Assembly: GCF_000407505.1 (NCBI RefSeq)
Contig: NZ_ASWE01000002.1
Span: forward strand, 248,001-312,000
DNA length: 64,000 bases
Origin: Enterococcus phoeniculicola ATCC BAA-412
GTDB taxonomy: Bacteria; Bacillota; Bacilli; Lactobacillales; Enterococcaceae
Direction: 5' to 3'
The notes under the pieces were generated by a model. It was not told the DNA's origin and did not search any database. It worked only from the letters and a program-made list of their open reading frames with translations. Every line of letters starts with the position of its first letter. Position 1 is the first letter of the stretch. This document shows, piece by piece, positions 38,724 to 47,944 of the stretch. The translations under genes and the position numbers were made by a program.

Positions 38724-39488
38724 ATGTCAACTCCTATAAAAGGTAGAATTCATTCTACAGAAAATTTCGGTACCGTAGATGGACCAGGCGTGCGTTTTAT
38801 TGTCTTTGCTCAAGGCTGTCGTATGCGATGCCAGTTTTGTCATAATCCAGACACTTGGAAGATTGGCTCTGGAGGTCGTGAAGTAACGACGGATGAAGTA
38901 CTGGAAGAAGCCTTGAAATACCGTTCTTATTGGGGCGAAAAAGGCGGAATCACTGTAAGTGGTGGTGAACCTCTACTTCAGTTGGACTTTTTGACGGATT
39001 TGTTTAAAAAAGCAAAAGCGTTAGGAATCCATACAACGATCGATACATGTGGAAAACCTTTTACAAGAGAAGAACCATTTTTTAGTGAATTTAACGAATT
39101 GATGAACTATACCGATCTTTTATTGTTTGACATCAAACATATTGACGATGAAAAACATAAAGAGTTAACTTCATTAGGAAATGAAAATATTCTTGAGATG
39201 GCTAAATATCTGTCTGAAATCGATAAGCCGGTGTGGATTCGCCACGTATTAGTTCCTCAACGAAGCGACTATGATGAGTATCTCATTCGCTTAGATGCAT
39301 TTATTAAGACGTTGAACAACGTTGATAAAGTAGAAGTATTGCCTTACCATACAATGGGTAAGTACAAGTGGGATGAAATGGGCTTGAAATATCCTTTAGA
39401 AGGAATTAATCCTCCAACAGAAGATCGCGTACAAAATGCAAAGGAATTACTTCATACGAGTGAGTATACAAAACATTTAACACGATAA
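38724..39488 (+). CDS. pflA: Pyruvate formate-lyase-activating enzyme
   Basis: I chose ATG 38724 with AGAGGGA upstream; the protein then begins MSTPIKGRIHSTENFGTVDG as in the family. The longer frame from 38685 runs through the terminator. The 254-residue radical-SAM enzyme has the cluster motif Cys32, Cys36, Cys39 (GCRMRCQFCHN) and ISGGEP-like VSGGEPLLQ. It installs the glycyl radical on PflB. Confidence 0.96.
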   Translation: MSTPIKGRIHSTENFGTVDGPGVRFIVFAQGCRMRCQFCHNPDTWKIGSGGREVTTDEVLEEALKYRSYWGEKGGITVSGGEPLLQLDFLTDLFKKAKALGIHTTIDTCGKPFTREEPFFSEFNELMNYTDLLLFDIKHIDDEKHKELTSLGNENILEMAKYLSEIDKPVWIRHVLVPQRSDYDEYLIRLDAFIKTLNNVDKVEVLPYHTMGKYKWDEMGLKYPLEGINPPTEDRVQNAKELLHTSEYTKHLTR

Positions 39489-39489
39489 A

Positions 39490-39536
39490 AAAGACAGGAA
39501 AGAGTAGAAAGATAGTTGCTCTTTTCCTGTTTTTTG
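39490..39536. terminator. Terminator after pflA
   Basis: GACAGGAAAGAG near 39493 pairs with CTCTTTTCCTGT near 39520-39530 (one bulge), followed by T6. Confidence 0.7.
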
Positions 39537-39577
39537 CTTATTATTAAAGATGAATCCATTAAAAGGAGCAAAAGAAT

Positions 39578-40501
39578 ATGTCAAAAATTTTAGTTTTCGG
39601 TCACCAAAATCCTGATACAGATGCGATTGGAGCTGCGATTGCATTTGCTCATTTACAAAACGAATTAGGAAAAGATACTGAAGCAGTTGCATTAGGGACA
39701 CCTAGTGAAGAAACACAGTACGCACTTGATTACTTTAACGTTGTTGCACCACGTGTCGTTGAAGCTGCAGGAGCTGGAGCAGATGTGATGCTTGTTGATC
39801 ATAATGAGTTCCAACAAAGTATTTCCGATATTGCCGATACCAACATCTTATCCGTTGTCGATCATCACCGTATCGCAAACTTTGAAACGGCTAATCCTCT
39901 TTACTACCGTGCGGAGCCTGTTGGGTGTACGAGTACGATTGTTTTAAAAATGTACAAAGAAGCAGGAGTTTCAATTCCTAAAGAAGTTGCAGGAATGATG
40001 GTTTCAGCTATTATTTCAGATACATTATTATTTAAATCACCAACTTGTACGCCAGAAGATATTCAGGCAGCAAAAGAGCTAGCGGAGCTTTCTGAAATTG
40101 ATTTAGATAGTTATGGATTAGATATGTTAAAAGCTGGAACAAAGCTGAGTGATAAATCTGCAGAAGTCTTGTTGGATTTAGATGCAAAAAGCTTCCCTAT
40201 GAATGATAAGAATGTACGGATTGCACAAATCAACACTGTTGACTTAGATGAAGTAATGAGTCGTCAAACGGAGCTTGAAACGGCTATGGAGATAGCCTGC
40301 AAGACAGAGGGGTATGACTTATTTATTTTAGTAGTAACTAATATTTTAGACAGTGATTCAGAGTTGTTAGTCTTTGGTGAACCAAAAGAAAAAGTGGAAG
40401 AAGCTTTTGGTACGAAACTAGTAAACAATCGCGCCCTACTAAAAGGTGTCGTTTCTCGTAAGAAACAAGTGGTTCCACAACTAACAGAAGCCTTTGCGTA
40501 A
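39578..40501 (+). CDS. ppaC: Manganese-dependent inorganic pyrophosphatase (family II)
   Basis: A 307-residue DHH-family pyrophosphatase hydrolysing PPi to two phosphates with Mn2+. Metal-binding motifs are [31 protein letters not shown] and [25 protein letters not shown] is the C-terminal substrate-binding SRKKQ signature. No CBS insert is present, so it is the unregulated short form. RBS AAAGGAG precedes ATG 39578. Confidence 0.97.
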   Translation: MSKILVFGHQNPDTDAIGAAIAFAHLQNELGKDTEAVALGTPSEETQYALDYFNVVAPRVVEAAGAGADVMLVDHNEFQQSISDIADTNILSVVDHHRIANFETANPLYYRAEPVGCTSTIVLKMYKEAGVSIPKEVAGMMVSAIISDTLLFKSPTCTPEDIQAAKELAELSEIDLDSYGLDMLKAGTKLSDKSAEVLLDLDAKSFPMNDKNVRIAQINTVDLDEVMSRQTELETAMEIACKTEGYDLFILVVTNILDSDSELLVFGEPKEKVEEAFGTKLVNNRALLKGVVSRKKQVVPQLTEAFA

Positions 40502-40521
40502 CTATATTTAAAAAAACTTTT

Positions 40522-40564
40522 AAGTGGAGAGACTGTTTTACAGAAATAGGCTCCACTTTTTTTA
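40522..40564 (+). terminator. Terminator after ppaC
   Basis: AAGTGGAG (40522-40529) pairs with CTCCACTT (40551-40558) and continues into T8. Confidence 0.7.
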
Positions 40565-40590
40565 GTGAAAAGAAATGAAGGAAAGAATTG

Positions 40591-41457
40591 ATGAATTATT
40601 ATTATCAGGAGTCAGAAAAAACAAGGTATGGGCAAGTAAGCCTACATCCATTATTTGATAATCTTGTGAGCTATTTGAACGAGCATAGCAGTGAGCGTAT
40701 TATTTTAAGACAGTTACATGAGCAATTCTCAGAAAAAGACTTTGAAAAGTTTTTAGATAAATTAATTTCTTTAGAGCTAGTGACTCGAGAAAATAGGCAG
40801 TATCGTTTAGGATTTCCAATTTTTGAAGATGTCGATGAATCGGAAATTTCTGAAGCGGTCAGTCAGTTAATCGATGAAGTTCAGCAAATCCCATTAGAAA
40901 CTCAGGCGGGCTATATAGGAGAGGTCATTTGGCATAAGCTATTTCCATACGAAGCGTACTTCTACGGCGTTAGTCATGAAGAGGGATTCTATACAAAATC
41001 AGTAGCAGGAAATCAGACAATCCAGTTAGTAAGTGTTGCATTGCGGGAACAACCACCAGTTACGCTTCCTAATTATTTTTCGTTGATTAGACAGCAACAA
41101 ATGCTACCAAGCTCATTTGACTCACTAAGTGAAATGATAGGGGACGTAAACGAAATCTACTTCTTTAATCAAGTTGAAATGATTTTAGAAAAAATGGAGA
41201 ATGGACGATTACGCACACGTAGAAGAAATATCTTTTTAGAGTCTTTAATCAATACGGGTGTTGTAACAGAGCCGTATTTCCAATTGGATTGGCCAGTTGT
41301 TCAGTCTGAAGTGTTGATGAATCGTAGTAATTTAGAAACGCCATTTGTAAATATTTCAGGTGAAACGATAGAAGAAAAGGCGTATAAATCACACATCATC
41401 TTTAAAAAACTTTTAAAAAGCTTAGGAATATCAAATCTAGTTTACTTGAAAAAGTAA
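40591..41457 (+). CDS. Conserved hypothetical protein, possibly DUF1803-type
   Basis: A 288-residue soluble protein. ATG 40591 or the adjacent TTG 40588 starts it after GAAGGAAAG. It has a winged-helix-like N-terminal part (LFDNLVSYLNEHSSERIILRQL, then LISLELVTRENRQYRLGFPIF). A central region includes GYIGEVIWHKLFPYEAYFYGVS. The position after ppaC and the overall sequence suggest the DUF1803 family of lactic acid bacteria, but that assignment is from memory. No enzymatic motif is visible. Confidence 0.65.
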   Translation: MNYYYQESEKTRYGQVSLHPLFDNLVSYLNEHSSERIILRQLHEQFSEKDFEKFLDKLISLELVTRENRQYRLGFPIFEDVDESEISEAVSQLIDEVQQIPLETQAGYIGEVIWHKLFPYEAYFYGVSHEEGFYTKSVAGNQTIQLVSVALREQPPVTLPNYFSLIRQQQMLPSSFDSLSEMIGDVNEIYFFNQVEMILEKMENGRLRTRRRNIFLESLINTGVVTEPYFQLDWPVVQSEVLMNRSNLETPFVNISGETIEEKAYKSHIIFKKLLKSLGISNLVYLKK

Positions 41458-41461
41458 ATCT

Positions 41462-41508
41462 AAAAATCCACGTACAAGGGGAACTCTCCTTTGTACGTGG
41501 ATTTTTTT
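41462..41508. terminator. Bidirectional terminator between convergent genes
   Basis: AAAAATCCACGTACAA at 41462-41477 pairs with TTGTACGTGGATTTTT at 41491-41506, with further pairing toward the loop. It serves both the upstream plus-strand gene and the minus-strand gene that ends at 41507. Confidence 0.88.
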
Positions 41509-42058
41509 ATGATTGTTGATTTTTTTGACGCTTCCGAACTTTTTTTGTCCAAAAACCGCCAGAAATATATTTTGGCTCATAAGAAATAATAAACGCACGT
41601 TCTTCAATTTCTTTAATTAAGCGATAGAGGGTTCGTTCTGTTTTTCTTGAAGACAAAATTTCAAGAACAAGTCGTTCTCCTTCGAGTCCTTGTGCATAGG
41701 TGACTGTTACACCATAGCCATTTTCTCGTAGAATTTTAGGTAAATTTTTTTGTTCCTCCGTATTGGTTGGCAGTATAACAGTAACCATAATATATCCAAG
41801 TGCAAGCTTATCTTCAATTCGAATCCCAACACTAATACCCACGGCATAACCAAGGGCGTAAACAAGTAAATTAATCGGGTTGTCTAATCTATTTAAGACT
41901 AGAGATAGGCCAAGAATATAGATGATTATTTCTGCCATGCTTACAATCGGTGCAATTACTCGATAGCCCTTCATTGTCAACATAAAACGTAATGTATTCA
42001 ATGTGATATAGGCAAAGTTTATAAAGAAAATCATCAGAAGCATTTTGACATCAATCAT
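41507..42058 (-). CDS. UPF0316 membrane protein (DUF2179/DUF5698)
   Basis: I chose the ATG at 42056-42058 with AGGAGAA upstream, giving 183 residues; a longer frame begins at 42091 without a better RBS. The N-terminal half has three hydrophobic helices (MLLMIFFINFAYITLNTLRFML, IVSMAEIIIYILGLSLVL, LLVYALGYAVGISVGI). The C-terminal half is a soluble DUF2179 domain (GYGVTVTYAQGLEGERLVLEI). Function is unknown in the family. Confidence 0.85.
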   Translation of the reverse strand: MIDVKMLLMIFFINFAYITLNTLRFMLTMKGYRVIAPIVSMAEIIIYILGLSLVLNRLDNPINLLVYALGYAVGISVGIRIEDKLALGYIMVTVILPTNTEEQKNLPKILRENGYGVTVTYAQGLEGERLVLEILSSRKTERTLYRLIKEIEERAFIISYEPKYISGGFWTKKVRKRQKNQQS

Positions 42059-42188
42059 ATTTATTCTCCTCTCTGTTACTAAGCATAGCAAAAAAAATTC
42101 TATAGGGGAAAAGATAAGAGAAGAAGATTGAAAAAATTTAAGGTTGCACTGAGTAAATTATTTTGATAAGCTATGGTTAATAAAAAAG

Positions 42189-42202
42189 TTAGGCTAACCT
42201 AA
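42189..42202. promoter_or_regulatory. DtxR/MntR-family (EfaR-type) operator
   Basis: TTAGGCTAACCTAA at 42189-42202 is a near-perfect palindrome matching DtxR-family boxes and the type of site used by manganese regulators such as EfaR. It lies 26 bases before efaC. Confidence 0.8.
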
Positions 42203-42228
42203 AATAAATTCATTTTGAAGGAGGAACT

Positions 42229-42969
42229 ATGAAAACAACCATAATTGAAGGAGAAAACCTTAACGTCAGTTATACTGGCGAGAACGTTTTAACTATAAAA
42301 AATTTGCAAATCACCAAAGGAAAATTGGTAGGTATTGTGGGGCCGAATGGTGCAGGAAAATCAACATTGTTAAAAGCTTTATTGAAATTGGTGCCCATGG
42401 ATGGAGAGGTAAATTTCTCAGGGAAATCATTAAAACAATTTCAAAAAAAGATTGCTTATGTCGAACAGAGAAGCGAAGTTGACTTGACGTTTCCCATTTC
42501 TGTAACAGAAGTGGTTACCCTTGGAACATACCCTAAATTAGGGTTATTTCATCGCCCTAAAGAAGCTGATTTGAAGAATGTTGAGAAGGCATTGAAGAAA
42601 GTAAGATTAGAGAATTTTGCGCAACGTCAAATCTCTCAACTATCTGGCGGTCAACTGCAACGTGTATTTTTAGCAAGAGCAATTGTCCAAGAAGCAGAGA
42701 TTATTTTTTTAGATGAACCGTTTGTTGGAATTGATGTAACAAGTGAGAAAGTGATTATTGAGTTATTGAAAGAGCTGGCAAAATCCGGAAAGACAATCAT
42801 TGTTGTCCACCATGATTTACACAAAGTGACAGATTATTTTGATGAGGTAATTATTTTAAATAAGCAAGTGATTGCGATCGGACCAGTTGAAGAAGTATTT
42901 ACGCAAGAAAACTTGTTGCATGCATATGGTGAGTCAATCGGATTCATCCGACGAAAGGAGGAAAACTAG
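42229..42969 (+). CDS. efaC: Manganese ABC transporter ATP-binding protein
   Basis: A 246-residue ABC ATPase. Walker A GPNGAGKST is at 38-46, followed by a Q-loop near VEQRSEVD, the signature LSGGQLQR, Walker B IIFLDEPF and the H-loop IIVVHHDLHK. It powers the EfaB permease. RBS AAGGAGG precedes ATG 42229, and the stop overlaps the efaB start. The DtxR-family operator immediately upstream predicts repression by manganese. Confidence 0.93.
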   Translation: MKTTIIEGENLNVSYTGENVLTIKNLQITKGKLVGIVGPNGAGKSTLLKALLKLVPMDGEVNFSGKSLKQFQKKIAYVEQRSEVDLTFPISVTEVVTLGTYPKLGLFHRPKEADLKNVEKALKKVRLENFAQRQISQLSGGQLQRVFLARAIVQEAEIIFLDEPFVGIDVTSEKVIIELLKELAKSGKTIIVVHHDLHKVTDYFDEVIILNKQVIAIGPVEEVFTQENLLHAYGESIGFIRRKEEN

Positions 42970-43811
42970 TGATTAGCGCATTTATTGACGGAGTTTTTCA
43001 GTATCAGTTTCTACAGAATGCATTGCTTACATCAGTGATGGTTGGGTTGATTTCAGGTGTGATTGGATCTTTCATCATTTTAAGAGGGATGTCTTTAATG
43101 GGCGACGCCATCTCTCATGCGGTTTTGCCTGGTGTAGCCCTTTCTTATATGATTGGTGGAAGTTACATTATAGGTGCTTCTTTATTTGGGCTAGCAGCTT
43201 CTGCACTAATAGGATTTATTACAGAAAAAAGCCAATTAAAAAATGATACGGCGATAGGTATTGTGTTTAGTACATTTTTTGCATTAGGGATTATATTAAT
43301 TTCTTTTGCAAAAAGTTCAACAGATTTATATCATATTTTGTTTGGAAATGTACTAGCAGTGACAGATTCCGATATGTTTATGACCGCTATTGTCGGCGTA
43401 TGTGTTGTCTTGTTTGTTCTCATTTTTTACAAAGAGCTATTAGTTAGCTCCTTTGACCCAACAATGGCAAAAGTCTATGGTTTGAATACTACATTGATTC
43501 ATTATGCATTAATGTTTTTACTAACGTTAGTTGCAGTAACTTCACTGCAAACAGTAGGAACAATCTTAGTGATTGCTATGCTCATTACTCCAGCAGCTAC
43601 CGCCTATTTTTTAACAGATCGACTATCAATTATGATTATATTAGCTTCTACAATTGGTGTAGTCAGTGCAGTGGTCGGATTATTTTTTAGTTATACGTAC
43701 AATTTAGCTTCAGGTGCTGCGATCGTGCTAACAGCTGGTGTGTTTTTTACTTTGGCTTTCTTGTTTGCTAAGTCAAAAGGGATTTTACGACAAAAGAAAG
43801 GAAGAAATTAA
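42969..43811 (+). CDS. efaB: Manganese ABC transporter permease
   Basis: A 280-residue ABC-3 type permease with about eight to nine membrane helices. It starts at GTG 42969, whose G is also the last base of the efaC stop, with AAAGGAGG upstream. Family motifs are GMSLMGDAISHAVLPGVALSY near the N-terminus and LLVSSFDPTMAKVYGL. It forms the membrane channel for Mn2+ delivered by EfaA and abuts efaA directly. Confidence 0.93.
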   Translation: MISAFIDGVFQYQFLQNALLTSVMVGLISGVIGSFIILRGMSLMGDAISHAVLPGVALSYMIGGSYIIGASLFGLAASALIGFITEKSQLKNDTAIGIVFSTFFALGIILISFAKSSTDLYHILFGNVLAVTDSDMFMTAIVGVCVVLFVLIFYKELLVSSFDPTMAKVYGLNTTLIHYALMFLLTLVAVTSLQTVGTILVIAMLITPAATAYFLTDRLSIMIILASTIGVVSAVVGLFFSYTYNLASGAAIVLTAGVFFTLAFLFAKSKGILRQKKGRN

Positions 43812-44771
43812 ATGAAAAGAAAATTTATTTTAGGTGTATTAGCTTTAGGAATGTTAAGTGCTTGTGGAAATAGTTCGACAAATGAATCAACAAGTGATTC
43901 TTCAAAAAAAGAAGAACAGTTATCCGTGGTTACGACAAATTCGATTTTATCGGACATGGTGAAAGAAATTGGAGGGGATGAAGTAGCGATTCATAGTATT
44001 GTTCCTATAGGTACAGATCCTCATGAGCATGAAGTTTTACCGGAAGATATAAAAAAGGCATCAGATGCAGACGTTATTTTCTATAACGGACTAAATTTAG
44101 AGACTGGAGGAAATGGCTGGTTTGTTAAACTGATGGAAACAACAAATAAAAAAGAGGGAACGGATTATTTTTCTGTAAGTAAGGCAGTAGAACCTTTATA
44201 TTTAGAGGGAAAAACAGATGCGTCATCTATGGATCCACATGCATGGTTAGATATAACAAATGGGATTAGGTATGTTGATGAGATAACAGAAGTGCTTTCA
44301 AAAAAAGATCCGGATAATGCTTCAACGTATCAAAAAAATGAAGAAGTCTATGTAAAAAAACTACAAGAGCTTCATAACGAAGCCCTTTCTGAATTTGCAG
44401 ATATTCCACAAAGCAAAAAGCTTTTAGTAACAAGTGAAGGAGCCTTTAAATATTTTTCTAAAGCGTACGGTTTAGAAGCTGCTTATATTTGGGAAATCAA
44501 CACTGAAAGCCAAGGAACGCCAGACCAAATGAAACAAATTGTAGATAAAGTAAAATCAAGTGAAGTTCCTGTTCTTTTTGTCGAAACGAGCGTGGATCAT
44601 AGAAGTATGGAGCGGGTAGCTAAGGAGACTGGGAAAGAAATTTATAGTGAAATCTATACGGATTCAATCGGAAAACCTGGGAGTAATGGAGATAGCTACT
44701 TCAATATGATGAAATGGAATCTTGACCAAATTCATGAGGGACTAGCAGGAAAATCAAAAACAGACAAATAA
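43812..44771 (+). CDS. efaA: Manganese-binding lipoprotein EfaA (endocarditis antigen type)
   Basis: A 319-residue cluster A-I solute-binding lipoprotein. The signal peptide ends in lipobox LSAC with Cys18. Metal ligands are suggested by PIGTDPHEHEVLPED (His), MDPHAWLD (His), the glutamate in TSEGAFKYF and IYTDSIG (Asp). Homologues SloC, PsaA and EfaA bind Mn2+ and were first described as adhesins. It is the last gene of the efaCBA operon. No clear terminator follows. Confidence 0.94.
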   Translation: MKRKFILGVLALGMLSACGNSSTNESTSDSSKKEEQLSVVTTNSILSDMVKEIGGDEVAIHSIVPIGTDPHEHEVLPEDIKKASDADVIFYNGLNLETGGNGWFVKLMETTNKKEGTDYFSVSKAVEPLYLEGKTDASSMDPHAWLDITNGIRYVDEITEVLSKKDPDNASTYQKNEEVYVKKLQELHNEALSEFADIPQSKKLLVTSEGAFKYFSKAYGLEAAYIWEINTESQGTPDQMKQIVDKVKSSEVPVLFVETSVDHRSMERVAKETGKEIYSEIYTDSIGKPGSNGDSYFNMMKWNLDQIHEGLAGKSKTDK

Positions 44772-44811
44772 TAAGGACTATATGGTAGTATGAACCTGAG
44801 GAGTGAAGAAA

Positions 44812-45567
44812 ATGAATCCAATCGTTCGTAAACGAACCATAAAAGAAGTACCTGTTTTAGAGGTCGTTCTGAAAGAAAATCAGTCAGAGGCGCTACCTTT
44901 AATTATTTATTACCACGGTTGGCAAACCAGCAAGGAATTAGTATTAACGCAAGGAAGGAAGTTAGCTGAAAAAGGATTTCGAGTGGTGTTGCCAGATGCA
45001 ATGGGACATGGAGAACGAAAGCATCCAGTTTCGCCTATTCCATCTTTAACCTTCTGGAACAGTATCTACTATAACTTATTTGAGTTCCAATCACTGAGAG
45101 ATTTTTTTATGGAAAAGGGACTTGCAACAGAAAAAATCGGTGTTGGAGGAGTTTCAATGGGGGGCATGACTACCTGTGCTTTATTGACTCATCATCCCGA
45201 AATTTCTGCAGCAGCTTGTGTGATGGGCTCCCCAGCACCTTTACTTTATCGTGAAAATATCCGTACACGTACAGCGGAAATGGGCATTTCATTACCAGAT
45301 GACTATGAGTCGCTCTTGAGTTGGTTGGAGGCTTATGATTTAAGTGAAAATAAAGAAACCTTGAAGGGAAGACCCTTATTCATTTGGCATGGAACAGCAG
45401 ATGAAAAAATTCGATTTGAAGATACGGCACAGTTTGTCCGAAAAAATAAGCAGACGGAAAATGGAAAGAATATTGAATTTCATGTGGCTGTAAATGAACC
45501 TCATTTAGTGAAAGTGCCAACTATGGATAAAATCAGTTCTTTTTTTGAAGCAAAGCTTCTTTCCTAA
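44812..45567 (+). CDS. Alpha/beta hydrolase (YjfP-like esterase family)
   Basis: I chose ATG 44812, with GAGGAG 44798-44803 upstream; GTG 44803 overlaps that RBS. The 251-residue hydrolase has the oxyanion segment YYHGWQTSK, nucleophile Ser115 in GVSMGGM, an acid near LFIWHGTADE and a final His in EPHLVKVP, a complete Ser-Asp-His triad. The family hydrolyses small esters; the substrate is unknown. It follows efaA closely and might be read with it. Confidence 0.85.
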   Translation: MNPIVRKRTIKEVPVLEVVLKENQSEALPLIIYYHGWQTSKELVLTQGRKLAEKGFRVVLPDAMGHGERKHPVSPIPSLTFWNSIYYNLFEFQSLRDFFMEKGLATEKIGVGGVSMGGMTTCALLTHHPEISAAACVMGSPAPLLYRENIRTRTAEMGISLPDDYESLLSWLEAYDLSENKETLKGRPLFIWHGTADEKIRFEDTAQFVRKNKQTENGKNIEFHVAVNEPHLVKVPTMDKISSFFEAKLLS

Positions 45568-46195
45568 CAGCAGGATAAAAATGACAAACAGTGCGAATCT
45601 GGCGCCTAACGATAGTGTTACTAGTGACGAAAATTGTAAAGAAGTATAATTTAGCAATAAACATACTAAGGGTAGTGGGGAAGATATTCGACGGAATACT
45701 TTACCCACTATTTTCTGTTTATAGCGTATGGTGGGGGGGGAAAGGAAGCTCGAACAAGACCTCAAAGATCTCGATTCCGAATGATAAAATGGGCTCCTTT
45801 ACTATCCTTTTAGAATCGGTTTTAAGTATGCTGGAGCTTCGAGTCTATCTAAAAGAAAGGGGAATCGGAAGAATCAGTGAAGGTCTTTTGAAAGAAAAGA
45901 GGAAAATCAATAACGTTTATTTTAGCTTTTGATGTCTCAAAGTAAGACCAGCACAAACATCCTCTAAGCGTTATGCTTTGAAGAACCTGAAACCAAAAGA
46001 AAAAGTGCTCTTATTCAATCATGGTGAAAGATAAGTGCCATTTTACAAAACAGGTATCTCTTCTCATGATTAAGTGAAACGAATACATTTTTCAAAAAAT
46101 ATAGAAATTCTCAAGTCTTCTCGTGTCTATTCTGTCTCTTTTTTACTGACCGAACTGTTTCCTGCATGTTATACTATGGAAAAGGAGAGGTTAAG
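45568..46195. other. Gap without a convincing gene
   Basis: Overlapping weak frames occur on both strands, but none has a good RBS or natural composition. Fragments on the minus strand (for example VTLSLGARFALFVIFILLL) could be a decayed membrane protein. An eight-G run at 45733-45740 is unusual in this AT-rich DNA. The LacI-type gene promoter must lie near the right end. Confidence 0.4.
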
Positions 46196-47143
46196 ATGGC
46201 AACTTTATCAGATGTAGCAAAATTAGCAAATGTGTCTAAAATGACTGTTTCTCGTGTAATTAATCACCCTGAGCAGGTGACGGATGAGCTAAAAGAACTT
46301 GTGTTTCATGCGATGAAGGAGCTTGATTATAGACCCAATATTGCAGCTAAAGCGCTGGTTTCTAACCGCTCACAAATTGTTAAACTTTTTATTTTAGAAG
46401 AAATTGATACGACAGAGCCTTATTATATGAATTTGTTAATGGGCATTTCAAAAACGGTAGGAGAAGCGCATTATTCATTGCAGCTTGTGACGAAAAATGC
46501 CTTTGATTTAGGAGCTTGTGATGGTTATATTATTACAGGATTTCGTGAGTCAGACTTTGAGTGGATCAATCGATTGGAGAAGCCAGTCATTTTATTTGGA
46601 GAAAATACACATGGGATTGATTACGTTGACAGCGACAATCAATATGGCACCGCAATGACCACTTCTTATGCCTTACAAGCGGGTTATAAACATATTATTT
46701 TTATTGGAATTGATGAAGATGAGCCTTTCTCTCGTTCCCGAGAAGCAGGATATGTAGGTGTGATGAAGGAGCATGAGAAAGAACCGTCGATATATCGTTT
46801 TGCGAACCATTCTACACAAGCCAAACAGTTTATTGAAGAAAATTGGTCTTTGTTCAAGAAGAATACTTGCTTTATTTGTAGTTCAGACCGATTAGCAATT
46901 GGCATAGAGCGCGGTATTATTGATAGTGGGGGAAATGTTCCTGATGATTTTGGGATTATTGGTTTTGACGGAGTCTTTTTGGATCAAATTGGTTCACCTA
47001 AATTAACCACTGCAAAACAGAGTATAATTAAAATGGGAGAGGTTTGCGGGGAAATGCTGGTCAAAAAAATTGAAGAACATGGTGCAAGCCAAGGGTATCG
47101 TCGATTTCTTCCAGAACTAATTACAAGAGAATCAACAAAATAA
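46196..47143 (+). CDS. LacI-family regulator, candidate MalR
   Basis: I chose ATG 46196, with AAAGGAGAGG upstream, giving MATLSDVAKLANVSKMTVSRV, the canonical LacI HTH at residues 3-22. The hinge region DYRPNIAAKALVSNRS follows, then a periplasmic-binding-protein-like effector domain (315 residues in all). The maltodextrin genes 13 kb downstream carry LacI-type palindromes with a central CG, so a MalR role is plausible. It is separated from them by the accessory island. The effector sugar is inferred from context only. Confidence 0.85.
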   Translation: MATLSDVAKLANVSKMTVSRVINHPEQVTDELKELVFHAMKELDYRPNIAAKALVSNRSQIVKLFILEEIDTTEPYYMNLLMGISKTVGEAHYSLQLVTKNAFDLGACDGYIITGFRESDFEWINRLEKPVILFGENTHGIDYVDSDNQYGTAMTTSYALQAGYKHIIFIGIDEDEPFSRSREAGYVGVMKEHEKEPSIYRFANHSTQAKQFIEENWSLFKKNTCFICSSDRLAIGIERGIIDSGGNVPDDFGIIGFDGVFLDQIGSPKLTTAKQSIIKMGEVCGEMLVKKIEEHGASQGYRRFLPELITRESTK

Positions 47144-47310
47144 AATACGCTAAGAAACAGGCGATCTTTCTAAAGAGAGCAGGTCGTCCAGTATATAATG
47201 TAATAATCTATAATAAAAATAGGAAATGCATAAAAATCTTTAGTTGATTTTCGTGCTTTTCCTATCTTTCGTTTCTGAAAAAATCGTTTAACTGAGCAAA
47301 ATAATAACAA

Positions 47311-47572
47311 GGGTGGGACAGAAGTATTTAGGATTGAGAACCAGGTAGATACTTTGCATCATCAGCAGTGAAATTTCGTGATTTGTGGTCATAGGCAGAA
47401 AATCACGAAGAAGATAGGCAACTTTCAATGTTGACTGATTCCTACTCAATACTCCTCAAAGCTTTGGGATGCGCAGATTCTTAATTCTTCGTCCCGCCTT
47501 TAGAGAGTAATGAGAGCGAAAGGATGTGGAGACCTTATGGAGATGAGTTCTCCCATCTTTTCCTCGTATCAA
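47311..47572 (+). repeat. Dispersed intergenic repeat, copy A
   Basis: Begins GGGTGGGACAGAAG, and CTTCGTCCCGCC near 47488-47499 forms a terminal inverted match. Blocks shared with copy B at 55401 include TGCATCATC (47355-47363), AGTGAA and CGTGATTTG in the same order and spacing. The tail (GTGGAGA, then GATGAGTT and ATCAAT) also matches copy B. Confidence 0.65.
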
Positions 47573-47587
47573 TAAGTGACTATATGA

Positions 47588-47617
47588 AAGCGTACTCTTT
47601 GGGAAGTATGCTTTTTT
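47588..47617 (+). terminator. Terminator left of the invertible segment
   Basis: AAGCGTACT (47588-47596) pairs with AGTATGCTT (47605-47613) through one wobble and continues into T6. Confidence 0.65.
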
Positions 47618-47736
47618 CAAATGTATTAATGCATAAATGGATCATTTTAAAAAGCAAGATGATTAACTGAGCAGTTAATCTGTGGGGAAATAAATTTGTC
47701 GAATCGTTATTTATTCATTTTTAAATAACAAAAAAA

Positions 47737-47762
47737 TTCTTAGAAGAATTAATTCTAAGAAA
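47737..47762 (+). repeat. Left inverted repeat (recombinase core-like site) IRL
   Basis: The 26-bp site reads TTCTTAGAA (arm), GAATTAA (7-bp spacer), TTCTAAGAA (arm), then A. The arms are perfect inverted repeats of each other. The same 26 bases occur inverted at 49203-49228 with one mismatch. Nine-bp arms around a 7-bp overlap are the classic core site of a tyrosine recombinase. Confidence 0.8.
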
Positions 47763-47812
47763 AAAGATCAATTATATAGAATATTTATAGCAATTTTGAC
47801 ATAAAAATCACT

Positions 47813-47827
47813 GATTAGAAAACATTC
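47813..47827 (+). repeat. 15-bp direct repeat, copy 1
   Basis: GATTAGAAAACATTC occurs here inside the invertible segment and again at 49324-49338 outside its right end. This copy runs directly into TATAAT (47828-47833). Confidence 0.6.
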
Positions 47828-47835
47828 TATAATAT

Positions 47836-47864
47836 ATGGTACGTTATTGTAATCTTAATGTCAA
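47836..47864 (-). promoter_or_regulatory. Leftward promoter-like sequence inside the invertible segment
   Basis: On the minus strand TTGACA (47864-47859) and TACCAT (47841-47836) are 17 bases apart. It points out through IRL in the present orientation. After inversion it would point right through IRR toward the adhesin, with a leader of roughly 0.5 kb. Confidence 0.45.
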
Positions 47865-47944
47865 TAGAAGTAAGATTCTATTATAATTTGACCAATTTTT
47901 TCACATAATACTTTCTTGATGTTGTTAGCTATCTTTGTTTTTTT

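Larger units (their letters stand above)
47144..47736. other. Intergenic region with a structured repeat and a terminator
   Basis: No gene is seen. The stretch holds the dispersed repeat copy A (47311-47572) and a terminator (47588-47617). Just beyond begins the left inverted repeat of the invertible segment. Confidence 0.5.

Noticed and set aside
45591-45932. A 113-codon plus-strand frame and a minus-strand frame at 45505-45765
   Set aside because: Neither has an RBS, they overlap a poly-G run and a real gene end, and the compositions are unnatural.
47796-47833. TTGACA (47796) and TATAAT (47828) as the integrase promoter
   Set aside because: The spacing is 26 bases, too long for a sigma-A promoter.
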